Shown piece by piece: positions 12,811 to 24,130 of a stretch of 64,000 bases of DNA (position 1 is its first letter; each line of letters opens with the position of its first letter). Position numbers and translations under genes: made by a program. Source of the DNA: Ctenosaura bakeri (lineage: Eukaryota; Chordata; Lepidosauria; Squamata; Iguanidae); assembly GCA_948474755.1 (NCBI GenBank), contig CAOLHI010001669.1:1-64000 (forward strand). Direction: 5' to 3'. The notes below the pieces were generated by a model. The model did not search any database. It saw nothing but the letters and a program-made list of their open reading frames with translations, and was not told where the DNA came from.

Positions 12811-12973
12811 GGCCATTTCCGCACTGGACTGTTATAGCGCTATCATTCCACTTTCAACATCCCATGGATTCCTGGGGCTTGCAGTTTAGGCGGCCCCTCC
12901 CTAAACTGCAAACCCCAGAAATCCATAGGATGTTGGAATCACAGCGCTATAACAGTCCAGTGCGGAGATGGCC
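12811..12973. mobile_element. Fold-back MITE, copy 4
   Basis: GGCCATTTCCGCACTGGACTG at the left end and its near-complement at the right. Arms contain the TGTTATAGCGCTAT and CCACTTTCAACATC blocks. It splits CpG-rich DNA of GREM1 intron 1. Confidence 0.85.
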
Positions 12974-13318
12974 AAAGAGAAGCGTGGTTGATGCGGGTCG
13001 AGAAAGCAGAACAGAACTAGGGTTAGTGTACTTAACTAGCGACTTTTTTAAAAAAAAGAATCAGAAATACGGTGGACGTGGAAACAAGCAGCAGTTGCTT
13101 CTAAGTGAATATGAATAGAACTTTTTCAAAGCACCCTTTTAAAAAAAAAAATCTCGGTATAATTATACCAGCGTAAACCTACTCCAGGGCAAAGGCTCCG
13201 CAATCCCCTCCGGAACAAGTTCACATTCCTGAGCGGCGAGCCTCGGGCGACAAATATCTCACGCTACAGCCAGCCGGCCACGATCCTCGGTAGAAGTCCG
13301 CTCTTTTGCGGCTCCCAA

Positions 13319-13497
13319 GGCCATTTCCGCACTAGCCTGTTATAGCGCGATGATTCCACTTTCAACCTCCTCTGGAATCCTGGGGTTTGCAGTTTCGGAG
13401 GGGCCGGCCGGCCCCTCCCGAAACTGCAAACCCCAGGATTCCAGAGGAGGTTGGAAGTGGAATCATCGCGCTATAACAGGCTAGTGCGGAAGGCTGC
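13319..13497. mobile_element. Fold-back MITE, copy 5
   Basis: Almost perfect palindrome with a GGCCGGCC centre, flanked by CAA on both sides. Both arms carry the variant CAACCTCCTCTGG instead of CAACATCCTATGG. It lies about 300 bp downstream of GREM1 exon 1. Confidence 0.85.
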
Positions 13498-13791
13498 CAA
13501 GGAAATCTAACCCGTCTCCCCTTCTGGCTTCGCCGTCCAACGTGGAATTACTGATTTCCCCAAAATACCAACCCCCCCAGGGGTACGCGGTCATCCTATA
13601 GTCCCCTGCCTGGGATCGATCCCCTCGAAGCCAATGGGGCTGCTAGCTTTCTTTCCCTTGGCCCTACTCCCCACCGCGGTTCCCCCCACGGCACAGCCCA
13701 GCGGACTCCCACTCACAGCCTGGGCGTGGAGCGAAACCCGGAGGCTCCTCGCCCCCAGGAAGGCTGAGCCCTGCCCCACACCGTGGCTCAC

Positions 13792-13915
13792 CTGCTGGGG
13801 TGCGGGGCGATCGGTGCTCCGCCGCTTCCCTTCCCGTCTGGGGCGCCTCACTGCTGGGGAGGGCGGCCGCTCCGAGAGCGCATTGACAGCGCGGGAACGC
13901 CCGCCTCCGGATTGC
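13792..13915 (-). other. GREM1: GREM1 exon 1 (5' UTR), inferred
   Basis: The 3' edge is a good splice donor, CAG|GTGAGC, with GT at 13791-13790. The 5' edge is set about 30 bp downstream of a TATA-like TTTAAAT. No coding sequence is expected, because vertebrate GREM1 starts translation in exon 2. The length of about 120 nt is plausible but the start site may be off by tens of bases. A competing donor, GCT|GTGAGT near 13710, is weaker at exon positions. Confidence 0.55.
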
Positions 13916-13934
13916 AAGCCCGGCCGCTGCGGGC

Positions 13935-13990
13935 TCCCCATTTAAATGCCTGCCAGCTGAGCGCGGCCCTCCCCATCATTGGCTAGCGGC
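13935..13990 (-). promoter_or_regulatory. GREM1: GREM1 core promoter (CCAAT and TATA-like)
   Basis: On the minus strand a CCAAT box (plus-strand ATTGG, 13978-13982) lies about 35 bp upstream of a TATA-like TTTAAAT (13941-13947). These spacings predict transcription from about 13.91 kb. The motifs sit in a CpG-rich stretch from about 13.6 to 14.3 kb and lie just upstream of the exon 1 donor. A second CCAAT on the plus strand lies near 13997. The promoter call rests on motif spacing and gene order, not on transcript data. Confidence 0.6.
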
Positions 13991-14352
13991 GGCTTCCCAA
14001 TCCGCCCCCTCGGACGCTTCCAGCAACCGCCGCCAGGGCGAACTCGCAGCCCCCCGAGAAGCCCACGCCCGGGAGCCCTCTCGCTCCTCTCGCCCTGGCG
14101 CAGCAAAGGCACCGGCCGGGGCGGGGAGGGGGCGAGCGCGGGGGGATCTGCGCCCCAGCCTGGCTCAGGGAAGCCGGGGGCAGAGGGTGGAAGCCCGCCT
14201 GGAAGGCAGGAGGTCAAAAGCAGCGGACCTCTCCACGTTTCTCCCACCCTTGCGCTTCTAAGCAGGGGGAGGAAGCGAGCGCCGGCCTGGAAAAATCACG
14301 TTTTGGACTGTAAGGCCGTGCTGGCTGGAGATGTTGGGAGTTGTAGCTGGGA

Positions 14353-14545
14353 TGAGCCAGCGCGGTTGAAGGGCGACCCTGGTGATCAGAGTTCAAATCC
14401 CGGCTGGGGAGAAGGACACCCTCAGGCTGACTTTTCAAATCAATCTCTCATCCTCAGAGGCAAAGCAGGGGCGAACCCCATACCTTGCCAAGGAACCCTA
14501 CTAGGGTCACCCTAAGTTGGAAACAACTTGAAGGCAAACAGCGAG
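14353..14545 (+). mobile_element. tRNA-derived SINE
   Basis: Has a B-box-like AGAGTTCAAATCCCGG and the BovB-type tail AAGTTGGAAACAACTTGAAGG. Diverged; lies just upstream of the GREM1 CpG region. Confidence 0.7.
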
Positions 14546-14685
14546 AAAGTTGGGATGCAGCGATGGGAGGAGGGTTAAAATGAAAGCATCGTCCGGTCCA
14601 AAGAATTCTGCCCTTTCAGATGAAATGTTCATTCAGTCCCCAAATTTTTAGCAGTGCAGTAACTGAACACTTCAGTTGAAATATA

Positions 14686-14850
14686 GGCCATTTCCGCACT
14701 AGCCTGTTACAGCGCGATGATTCCACTTTCAACCTCCTCTGGAATCCTGGGGTTTGCAGTCCGGCCCCTCCCGAAACTGCAAACCCCAGGATTCCAGAGG
14801 AGGTTGAAAGTGGAATCATCGCGCTAGAACAGGCTAGTGCGGAAATGGCC
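14686..14850. mobile_element. Fold-back MITE, copy 6
   Basis: GGCCATTTCCGCACTAGCCTG ends with an exact ATA duplication on each side. It shares the CCTCCTCTGG variant on both arms with copy 5, so the two are close relatives. It lies about 0.7 kb upstream of the GREM1 promoter. Confidence 0.9.
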
Positions 14851-14859
14851 ATAAAGGCA

Positions 14860-16000
14860 TTCAAAGAAAAGGGGCAGCCCAAATTACTGAGATTGTGAAC
14901 AGAACAAATGTAAGCATTGTAGGTGTGGACAGTTTATAATGTCTCACATCAGCAATGCTAGAAATGTGTGGACCAAAGCAAAATTCCATTGGGAGCAGAA
15001 TTCTTATTGGGGGGCTTATCTTCTTCCCCCTTCCACAGTTACTCCCTTGGTTGTAGTTGAAAAAAGTAAATTTGCCATGGGGGTGAATACTTTTTAGCTG
15101 GCTCTCTCCTAAGGAATCTTTGAAAACCATACGAATAAGATCTAGGCCAGGGTTTCATTAATTTTTGTACAGTCCTAATTTTGTTTGAGATGATAAATAC
15201 ATTCCCACTATGTACACTTCTTATTCCTTTAATGCTTAAATTATATTTAATGGTAAGCTGCCTTGCCTTCTGTTCATGGGAGAAAGGTGGAATAAAATTC
15301 CTGAAATAAACTAAAGGAATTGTGCCAGACCACAAATAGGAGTCCAAATCCATAGGGGTACAATGCTGTTATTAGGCCCTGCCTAAAACAGTGTGACCTG
15401 CGAAAGATCCAGTCAAACTGGATTTTATTGATAAATGGTAGATATTCTTAAATATTATCAAAAGAAAATCTAGAGCATTGCCCCACTGGGTTGCAAAGCA
15501 GTAGGTATCTGGATCACTATGTAGCAGAAGGGGAGACAGAGACTGTGCATGCATGCACGACATGAAAGAAGTGTGCAGGCTCAACCCACTCTCAAGTTGC
15601 AATGCCATAGATGCTTACTTTTGAGTCAGGAATCTTTCAGATGACACATTTATTGCCTGATTGTCTGTCTCATTCATCAAAGCTTACGGGAACTATGGAG
15701 AGCACTGGGTGATTGTACGCTGCACCATCATGTCTCTTTCATACTAATTTAATTGTAATGGGTTTATCCTATGGATTCCTATGATTTATAGTTTAATGCG
15801 GTACTCCGAATTATTTGGTAGAGCATTATGTTCCACTCCCTTGGACTACAGTTTCTTAGACGTCTTAACAAGAGAGAAAATAATGATTGAATTAGTTTAA
15901 TTTTATAGTGTAGACAGGCACTCAGGTGCCATGGGAATTACTATGACTCCCAGAACCTGCACCCCTGCATGGCCAGGAATTCTGGTAATTGTAATAAAAA
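14860..16000. other. GREM1-SCG5 intergenic DNA, little identified
   Basis: No gene. A diverged ACTATGACTCCCAGAA/GAATTCTGGTAATTGTA palindrome near 15935-15995 may be an old MITE remnant. Confidence 0.4.
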
Positions 16001-16009
16001 AAAATAATT

Positions 16010-16424
16010 CTTTTTTTTCCACTTTATTTTTATAAGATATTATATATTTATAAAATCATGACATACATATTGTTCATTTCATGTTATCTTACATATACCG
16101 TTATTTACATATTTATATATTTTCATGGAAATGTATTTCATTATTCGCTTCATATAGACAACTTTATATCATATTATTTTATTACATTTCCTTTGACTTC
16201 CTTGTCCACTCTCTCAGAGTCTTTTCACTGCTACCCTGCATTCTAGAAACTCCCCAATTTCTTCTTAAATAATAAACAAAAGCTTATCTTATCTTTGTCT
16301 TATCCAATTTACCCAGTTTTGGCTTTACCTTTTCAAATGGTCCTTTCTTCATTGTACATAGTTTTAATAATATATATTTTTAATAATATATATATATAAG
16401 CTCTTCCCCTACCAAATACTTTTA

Positions 16425-16455
<31 letters not shown>

Positions 16456-17250
16456 TCTTATATCATCCTCTCTTATGGTAGCTTCTATCTTGATATCACT
16501 TTTACGCTATCTGATTCAGTACCAATATCCTTTTATCTTCATATACTGTGTCACTTGTTGCCACTCATTCTCAATTGTATCAGTACATTTCCCTTTTAAA
16601 TGTAAAGAAAAAATATCAAATTGTTTTAACTCAGTTATTTTTTGAGTCCATTGTTTTATTTCCGGAATTATCAGTAACTTCCATGATCTGGCAAATACCA
16701 TTCTCGCAGCCGTCACTAAATAAAGTATTACTCTTTTATTTCTCATTTGAAAGGTCTTGCTAAACATAAATGTCATGTTTAGCAGATATAGTTCAGGCAT
16801 CATAGGGAAAGATATTTTGAATATTTCTTTTATTGCCTCATGTATTTTAATCCAGTATTTTTTTGTGTTAGGACATGTCCACCAGGCATGGTAAAACGTA
16901 CCTAAATTCTCTTTGCATTTCCAGCATCTGTTGTTTCCAACTTTGTATATTTTATTTATCCTTTCTGGTGTTAAATAACACCTATACATCATTTTTGTAA
17001 AATTTTCTTTTAAATTCTGTGAGCTGGTAAATTCTGATGTATTCTTCCATGCCATTTCCCAGTTTTCTAATTTTTCTAAGATTTACTCTTGAAATCCATG
17101 AAAGCTTTGCTATCACTTATGTAGTACCAGGTTTTGGTTCAACCAAGAAATTATGTCATTTGTTTCCCTTTTAATATATAATACGTCAGCACAAGCCATT
17201 CATTAAGTTTGTTCATATGTGTTCTTGGACTGTAAAACAGGCCAGGATTC
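16010..17250 (-). mobile_element. L1 LINE, 5'-truncated, 3' end
   Basis: A 179-codon frame (17055-16516) is the C-terminus of L1 ORF2. It has the cysteine-rich knuckle CWKCKENLGTFYHAWWTCP typical of reptilian L1 and then the conserved C-terminal helix region. The frame is broken before 17055. The AT-rich 3' UTR with TA repeats runs down to an A/T-rich end near 16.0 kb. It lies between GREM1 and SCG5. Confidence 0.75.
16431..16455. repeat. (TA)n microsatellite
   Basis: About 12 TA units in the L1 3' UTR region, with a shorter TA run near 16380-16398. Confidence 0.9.
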
Positions 17251-18255
17251 ATCTTTCTTATACCTAGTACAGTATTGTAACATATTCCAAGCACTTCCAG
17301 CCTTAAAATACCCATTTGAGTCCCCTCATCCCTTGGCTGTGTTAGAAATGTTTAAAACAGCTTGCTGAAGTGGCATTTCTCCCGCAAAAATTGGTGATGT
17401 ACTTATCTCCACAAAAGAAAAAGTGTTATAGCTGATTCTAACAATGAATAAAGTTGTTCCTCCATAAACCACACTGCCTCAAAGTGAGCTGAGGGGAGAT
17501 CAGGATCTGCTAGGTAATTTGTAGCAAACTGACAAAAGATCCTTGACTCTCAATTATTTAACAATAGCAAAAACAAAATGGCACACATATTCAATACACA
17601 AATGGTTCTGAACTTCTGAACTATTCATGATTTGTTACAGTACTGCAGGGTGTCATTGAAAGAGTACAAGAGGGAATGAATTCGCAGGATATTGGAATGT
17701 GTGAAATAAATGAGGCAATTGCAGAAAGAGAAGACAAATAGTGCTTAAGCACAACAAAAAAGTGGCAGGCAAAGTTACCAAGGGAATGCAAACACAGCAA
17801 ATGTAAGAGTTCTAAGTGTGGATGATTTTCAACGTCTCACTCCCTGCAGTACTGGGAGGGAGTGGAACTGATCATCATGCAGCCACAATTGTCCATCCTT
17901 GATTTGACTTGTAAACTTCTACCCACAAATTTAGTAATTTAATGAGGGGTTAACATTTTTCAAACCAAAGAAGCTCATATATCACAGATGACAAAGGAAA
18001 AACACAATTTCTCAATATCCATCTTCTACTCTGATCTTACAGAGATCAATAACTGTGGTGGCACAGAGAAGGACCTGTGTTCATATGGTTCCAGAGGCAT
18101 CAGTGTGTAACAGGAAGGATAAGTCACTTCTCCTGTTTCATCTGTCCATTTAAAAAAAAGCTTTTCACATTTCCCTTGCTGGTGTGTAGTGCTATACCTG
18201 GTGCCTGGTTGATTACAATGATCCAAGGAACATGGTAAGTAATATTTCTGTCTCT

Positions 18256-18480
18256 TTTTGTTGTTGTTCTGTGCCTTTGTCTTTTGTGATTTATGGTGGC
18301 GCTAAGCTGAACCTATCACAGGGTTATCTTGGCAAGATTTGGCTTTTGCCTTCTTCAGGGGTTGGGAGGGGGTGATTTGCCCAGGGTTACCCACTGTGTT
18401 TCCATGGCTGAGCAGCGATTTGAACCTTGGTTTCCAGAGTTGCAGTTCAACACTCAGATCACCATACCACACTGGCTCTC
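18256..18480 (-). mobile_element. tRNA-derived SINE, reverse orientation
   Basis: The plus strand starts at the tail (TTGTTGTTGTTCTGTGCC) and ends in the reversed tRNA head (ATACCACACTGGCTCT). It contains TTTCCATGGCTGAGCAGCGA. Confidence 0.8.
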
Positions 18481-20454
18481 ATCTTTATCTCTATATAAAA
18501 TTGGGTTTGGGATTTCTTCAGCTCCTTCTAGGGCTCATTTCATGAAGGAAGATAAAGTTATCATGACATTGAGTGCAAAATATGTACAAGTGTGCACATA
18601 AGCAACAAGGTAACAGGGCTGGAATGTGGAAAATGAAAGTATGAATTATCTCAAAATGTGTGTGCGTGTGTTTTTTAATGTTAAACTGGCTTTAACAGGC
18701 AGAAGTCTTGAATAAGATTGGATGGCAAAACAGCCAGTGAGTAGTTTATACATTTTTTTTTTTTTGGTGCTATTCAGCTATCAAATATAATTTGGATCCC
18801 AGTTTAGCTATTAATTCCACTGACAATTTGGAGAATTGTCTTTTTGAAGAATACTATGTATTTACATGATTAGATAAACCTTGATATATCAGTCAATATC
18901 CTTTAAGATAGCTGGGACAATTGTGAACCTTATAAGTCCGGGTGAAGGTACAAGTAATAGAAAGCATCACGCATACTATGTGCCTTTATGTAATACGCCT
19001 CTCCAGAAGACCATATTAGTTTTGCAGATGTTCAACTCCCAGTGTAACCATTTATAACAATTGCAAGTGAGTGTCTGTAGAGTTAATACATAAATATGAA
19101 TTACAAAAATAAACACAATCACTACCTTTCAGTTGTATTTATGACAAATATCTCTCTCATCTTCAAGAAACTGCCAAGAACATTTCCATTTCTGGGAAAT
19201 GGTACCACAAGATTGTGGCCAAAGCTTTTGTCTTTCTATTTGCAAATGTTCTGGTTTCCTTCATACGCTCCTCTGTCAAAAAACAAAAAAACAAAAAACC
19301 TAAACCCATCTCCTGTTCTGTCTTACTTTAGCAGGTTTAGTTCCTGAACCCTTCCTCTACTATAATATCTTGAAATGTAATTAGCATTCCCCGGTTCTTG
19401 TATTTTATTCCCATACTACATCCAGATTAGGAAAGGCTCTTTCTTTCCTTTCTATAAAATTGGATTGCTTAAAGCCAAGAAGGATAACAATATTTTCTTT
19501 TCCACACGTAGTTGAATTGCTTGTTAGTTTTTATAAAAAGACCAATTAATGTAATCGATTGGAACATCAACAGAATAGTATGAACAATATCATCCACATC
19601 TGCATACCCACAAAGTTTGAAACCCATAGCATGGTAAATAAGATTTTATGGCCAATTTAGCACCCCAAGTGCAGGAATGTGAGAAGACACATGGGCCAAA
19701 ATCCTTGCAGTTTTAGACAGCTTTTGACAAATCACGGTCTGTAAACTTAATATTGCCAAAGTGTTCATCCTTTTAGTGTTGAGCATCATCCTCTATCATT
19801 AGGAAAAAGTCATTCGTGCTTGATATAAGTGACATTAGTTGTCCCAGAGAGACTAGGACAGCACTGCTCGTATAGAAATAAGCTTGAGTCAGAGTTATAG
19901 AAAGGGGGGGGGGGGTACTACAACTTTCAGAACCCCTCAGTCAGCCTGGAAAATTCCAGGAGTTGTAGTCCCAAAAGTATTTTTTCCAGGCTCTGGTTTG
20001 TGTGCCCCATGGCTAGGTATGCCCCAAGAGCCTTTGAGTTACTTGTTATAAGTGTGGCATAATCAGAATTGGCCTGAGAACCACATCCTTGTAATCTGTC
20101 CTTGGGATACAGAAGAGAAAAGAAGTTCAAACTGAAGGACCCCCCAGGATTTGGAACTGGCCCTCATTTCAGGTGGACCTATTGTTCACTTTCTGCCATC
20201 ACTTTCTGCCATCCACTAGTTATCTGAGAGTTTAATAAGAATGACAGCTGATTTCCATCTCAGAACAATGCTGTCTTTTTCTCTCATCCTTCCCCTAACC
20301 CCATAGTAGGCACAAGTGAACAGCTTAAACAAGCAAGTGATTCTATTCTAGAAGGTGCACAGGGTTACCAGGTGTCCCTTATGGGAGGTTCAGAAAGTCT
20401 GTCCATCACTGGACAGTGTCAAGTGTCTCTTATTTTAGGGGATGTGCCCTATTT

Positions 20455-20905
20455 AAGGGTTGGAAAGCATTTCTTTGTATATAGAATGAACAAGCTGGGA
20501 TGTGTCCAGAGAGGAGTGACCAAGATGATGAAAGGTCAGGAAACCAAGTCTTACGAGGAACAACTTAGGGAGCTGGACATATTTAGCCTGGGGAGGAGAA
20601 TACTGAGAAGTGACATGATAGCTACCTTTAAATAATTTGAAGGGATATCATATAAAAGACAGAACAGGAGATGTTTCCTCTTGCTCCAGAAACAACACAA
20701 ACAAATGAATTCAAACTACAAGGAAAAAAATCCACCTAAGTATTAAAAAAAACCCAAACCCTTTTTTGCTGTATGACTCTCCTTGTTTGAAGATCTATAA
20801 ACAGAGGTTGGATGGTCATCTGTTGGAGTGCTGTAGTTGTCTAGTTGGACTAGATGGCTTTTGTGGAAGGATGGTTCCTTCCAGCCCTAATATCATCTTA
20901 TAAAA
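20455..20905 (+). mobile_element. CR1 LINE 3' end (old)
   Basis: This is a degenerate reading of the CR1 ORF2 C-terminus (EEQLRELDIFSLGRRILRSD, where CR1 has [11 protein letters not shown]), followed by GAGGTTGGATGGTCATCTG and GGACTAGATGGCTTTTGTGG. Frameshifts and an A-rich insert show age. Confidence 0.75.
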
Positions 20906-21172
20906 TCATGTATTTTGGGATGTGGGCCATTCATAAAAACAGAAATGTGGGCATCATGAAATTTTATGCATATAAACGATATGTTAATCTTACAGAGAAA
21001 TACACAGGTTAAATGAACTCAGTCCTTCTATTTGGTATTTTGGCAGAACAGACACTTCCAGATTGTCAGCCTGCATGCCATACCAATGTCCCTTATTGCT
21101 ATTTTGAAAACCTAGAAACATTAATTTAGGTATAGGATGGAGCAACCTCTCCCTACAGGGAAAGGTTACTAT

Positions 21173-21349
21173 GGCTATTTCTGCACTACACTGTTATAGT
21201 GTGATTATTCCACTTTCAACGTCCTGTGGAATTCTGGGGTTTGTAGTTTACTGAGGCTAAAGAGCTCTCTGGCTGAAAATTCTAAATGCCCTTCCCTAGA
21301 ACGCAAACCCCAGGATTCCATAGGATGTTGAAAGTGGAATAATAGCATG
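21173..21349. mobile_element. Fold-back MITE, copy 7 (right end lost)
   Basis: The left arm and asymmetric centre are present, but the right arm stops after GGAATAATAGCATG, so the terminal ~30 bp are missing. Confidence 0.75.
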
Positions 21350-22869
21350 TTTGGAGCTATATTGCTTAGGAAAAAGGGTAAAGTGAGAACACATAAAATT
21401 CACTTTATTCATTTTATTTATGAATTCTTTTCCACAGGATGTAAGTATGGCTACTGATTTGTATGGCTTTAAAGGGAAGGGTATGGTTGTTCGTGGATGA
21501 TGGTCTATCAATGACTACTAGTCAGGATGGTTTCTCACCTCTAGGTTATGGGTGTTGCTGGGGGCATGAAACAAAGGGTGCAACTGAGCTCATGTTTTTC
21601 TGGTAGGTTTCCATAGACAATTGATAGGCTACTGTGTGACCAGAAAGTTGGACTGGTATGCCTTTGGTCTGATCCAGCATGGCATTTTCTTCATGTTCTA
21701 AAATGAGCAGATCTCTTATGTTTCAGAATGTGGCAAGATGGTTTGTTCAAAATTATTTCAGAATAAGGACATTAGCAAAAAAACAATCTGTCTCATTCTA
21801 AATTGTTTGGCGAGACATTTCTCAGTTTGATATTCTGTTCTAGACAAGAAGATAGTGATCTAAGGTAGGGTGGGGAAGATTTTTGTAGCTCCTTGGTTAC
21901 ACAGAGCTTGGGAATTTATTTGTAAAAAGTAATCAGTTACAGTCCCTAAATGTAATTTATTACTGCTATAGTAGACATTTTTAAAATGTAGCCCTTTGTT
22001 TTTTATTATTCAGGAGTGACTAAAATAGTTGCCTTTGGTTACACCTTTTTAAAATGTCAGAATGCTACTGGCTGCTGACATGTGGTACAACAGATGTCTG
22101 AGTAGTGAGGCTGTACATCACTATATTTATAAAAGTAAAACAGTTGACCAAGAAGAATCAAGTTGTTCCTCATGGTACCACAGTAATAATGTAAGTTAAA
22201 TATGCCTTAATTATTGCAAAAAAGAGAGGAATCATTAGTAATAAATTGTTATTTGTAATATAATTTCTGTGCTCCAATTCTGCACAGATCATTGGTATTA
22301 ATAATTAGTACCACTATTAGGACTGCCAGATTTCAGGGCTGAGCCCAGAGTCTCCAGTTTCTGTGGGTCACCTCCAGGCAGGAGATGCCAGGTGCAAATT
22401 CTCCACTTTGGGTAGACTCCACTCCAGGCAAAGGGAAAGAGATAGGCGCATATCTCCAGGTCAGCTAGCAGAGCAGCAGCTTGTAATAGTTTCCACGGAT
22501 TAATTAATTTACTGCTGAACTTGCAAAGGCTCTCCAGGGCTGTTATGTATTTACATAGTCAGCCTTCTCCTTCCTTCCTAGTCCTTGTGGCTCCAGTGCT
22601 AACCTTCCATTTTGTTCTGCCACCACCTTCTAGCAAAAGCAAATAATGTCCCTAAGTAAGTGAAAAGGAATAAGCCCCTCATTTCACCTTGATCTTGGAA
22701 CAGCCCATTTAGCTAAGATTTCTGTCATAGTTTCATAAAAAGAGAATATATTTCTTGTGCATGTGTTTGAATGAAAAGCTGTGAGCAAGTGTGATTGGTA
22801 CTTAATGCATAATACTTATTGATATCACCATTGGCTGTCTCTAGATCTCAGGTTTTGTGCCAGAAATCT

Positions 22870-23010
22870 CAGGGCCTGGCACTGATGAAGCTTAGAGTGT
22901 GTAGGGAGGGCAGGAGAGGGCATGGCTATGGCATGGGGGCATGGCCATGGTGTGTGGATTATGGCTGCAGTGCATGGGGGTGTAGCTGAGGTGTGCAAAG
23001 GCGTGTGTCC
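22870..23010. repeat. Degenerate GGGGCATGGC-type minisatellite, copy 1
   Basis: Imperfect repeats of a unit near GGGGCATGGCCATGGTGTG. It directly abuts the dispersed repeat at 23010. Confidence 0.55.
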
Positions 23011-23500
23011 TATCTCAGTCCTAGCACAGCTGATAGATCAAACAAAACAAACTGAATATCTCCCAGCTTGTTACTTCTAGGTAGTAAGCAAGGAGTTATA
23101 AGTAAAGTCCAAAATAAACAAAGTTCAACAGGGTTTCCAAGGTCAATCTGAGCATTTGTCAAGTCATCCGTCAGGTCAGATAAGCTCTGACAACTCCTGG
23201 AGGAGAAGGATGCTAGCTAAAGAGATCCCAAGCCTAGAGCAGCTGAGACTTGATTGTTGCTGGTTATAAATCCTGAAAGAGCGACGCTGGGTCTCTCTTT
23301 GTCGCCTGTGCACTGCGAAGCTGGGTTGAGATATCTGAACAAACAGAACTCTCTGTTGGAGCTGGCACCGTCCCCTGTTCTGTTTCTGGCAGTGTAACCT
23401 CTCTCTGTACAGCAGGCCTGGCATGCCTTCTGTTTCAGCCTCTGGCATTCCCTTTGTTTCAGACTCTGAGTCAGAGTCCATGCTCTGGAAGCATGTGCCC
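23010..23500. repeat. 0.5-kb dispersed repeat, copy A
   Basis: Same orientation and content as the repeat at 25640-26165, about 2.6 kb away, including the short minus-strand frame beginning MDSDSESETKGMPEAETEG. No retroelement genes lie between the two copies, so they are more likely independent insertions than a provirus. Confidence 0.6.
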
Positions 23501-23529
23501 TTCTGTTCCAAGAATGTTGACTGTTGCAT

Positions 23530-23606
23530 CCCATTCTAGTCAATGGACGTGTGCACGCCCATGGTAGTGCAAGTGCATGCCTGCTGTTTCCATTGACTAG
23601 AATGGG
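23530..23606. repeat. Perfect 18-bp inverted repeat
   Basis: CCCATTCTAGTCAATGGA (23530-23547) and its exact complement (23589-23606) flank a 41-nt loop that itself contains CpG and GCATGC-like motifs. Possibly the core of a small fold-back element. Confidence 0.85.
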
Positions 23607-23829
23607 ACACAACATGCATGCGGAGGTCACAGTAAGGGAGGGGCCACTGTGCTTTAAAACATTCTTCCACACATGCAAAGGTGTGCTCCTCCACTCTGCA
23701 AAAAGGAAAGTGAAATGGCAGCATGTTTTCCCATTCCTACTACAATTGTGACACTATGCATATGATGTGCACTCATTTGTGCTGTAAACACAAATGGTAA
23801 AGTGTCATACCCTCCAAAATTTCATGGAT

Positions 23830-24130
23830 GAAAACTGAGACGTGTGTGGCTGAGCAACATCTAAGTTTGGTCAAGATGGCAAAAGTTATTAATGATGAAG
23901 AACACATAAACCAAGAGAGGCTGTAACAGTTAGCTTTTGCCTGAGCCTCCTGGGAAGGGCAAGAGTCCATTCCTTCTTCTCCTCTCCTCTCCTCTCCTCT
24001 GCTGAGTAAATGAGGAGAACCTACTTTTGCCCCCAGTTTGCAAGTAAGCTGAAGACAAAGAAGGAAAGTAGGAGGAGGAGAGAGATTGGGAACAGAAGAT
24101 TATCTAGGACTCTCCTTGCCAAATTGGGAC
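23830..24130. repeat. Dispersed repeat of unknown class, copy 1
   Basis: Matches 56880-57210 in the same orientation, for example GTCAAGATGGCAAAAGTTAT, TTGCCTGAGCCT and GGGAAGGGCAAGA. A CTCCT run lies at 23975-24000. Confidence 0.6.

Larger units (their letters stand above)
2450..13791 (-). other. GREM1: GREM1 intron 1
   Basis: The donor on the minus strand reads CAG|GTGAGC (junction 13792/13791) and the acceptor reads CTTCTAG|G (2450/2449) after a pyrimidine-rich run. The part from 2451 to about 4400 has no repeat I recognise. A hAT-like element sits at 5436-5725, MITEs at 6844, 11101, 11407, 12811 and 13319, LINE tails near 7.9 and 9.0 kb, and CpG-rich DNA from 11.6 to 13.8 kb. Confidence 0.75.
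1..13915 (-). other. GREM1: GREM1 gene (transcription unit, right-hand end inferred)
   Basis: The gene runs right to left: inferred promoter near 13.94-13.98 kb, untranslated exon 1 (about 13915 to 13792), intron 13791-2450, then one exon holding the whole coding region and the 3' UTR. One untranslated exon followed by one coding exon is the known vertebrate GREM1 structure, and an 11.3-kb intron is close to the mammalian size. The 3' end may lie beyond position 1. The coding exon is certain from the protein; exon 1 and the start site are inferred from splice and promoter motifs only. The intron carries five fold-back MITEs. Confidence 0.85.
13590..14300. promoter_or_regulatory. GREM1: CpG-rich region at the GREM1 promoter
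   Basis: The stretch is strongly GC-rich with many CpG dinucleotides, unlike the AT-rich surroundings, and covers the predicted promoter and exon 1. Open frames in it on both strands are low-complexity by-products of base composition. MITEs border it on both sides (13319-13497 and 14686-14850). Confidence 0.7.

Noticed and set aside
12357..13118. 253-codon open frame on the plus strand
   Set aside because: It runs through GC-rich intron DNA and straight across the MITE at 12811-12973; no domain seen.
13979..14515. 178-codon open frame upstream of GREM1
   Set aside because: GC-driven frame that reads into a SINE; no homology recognised.
16516..17055. Host gene encoding a 179-residue protein
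   Set aside because: It is the L1 ORF2 C-terminus with its cysteine motif.
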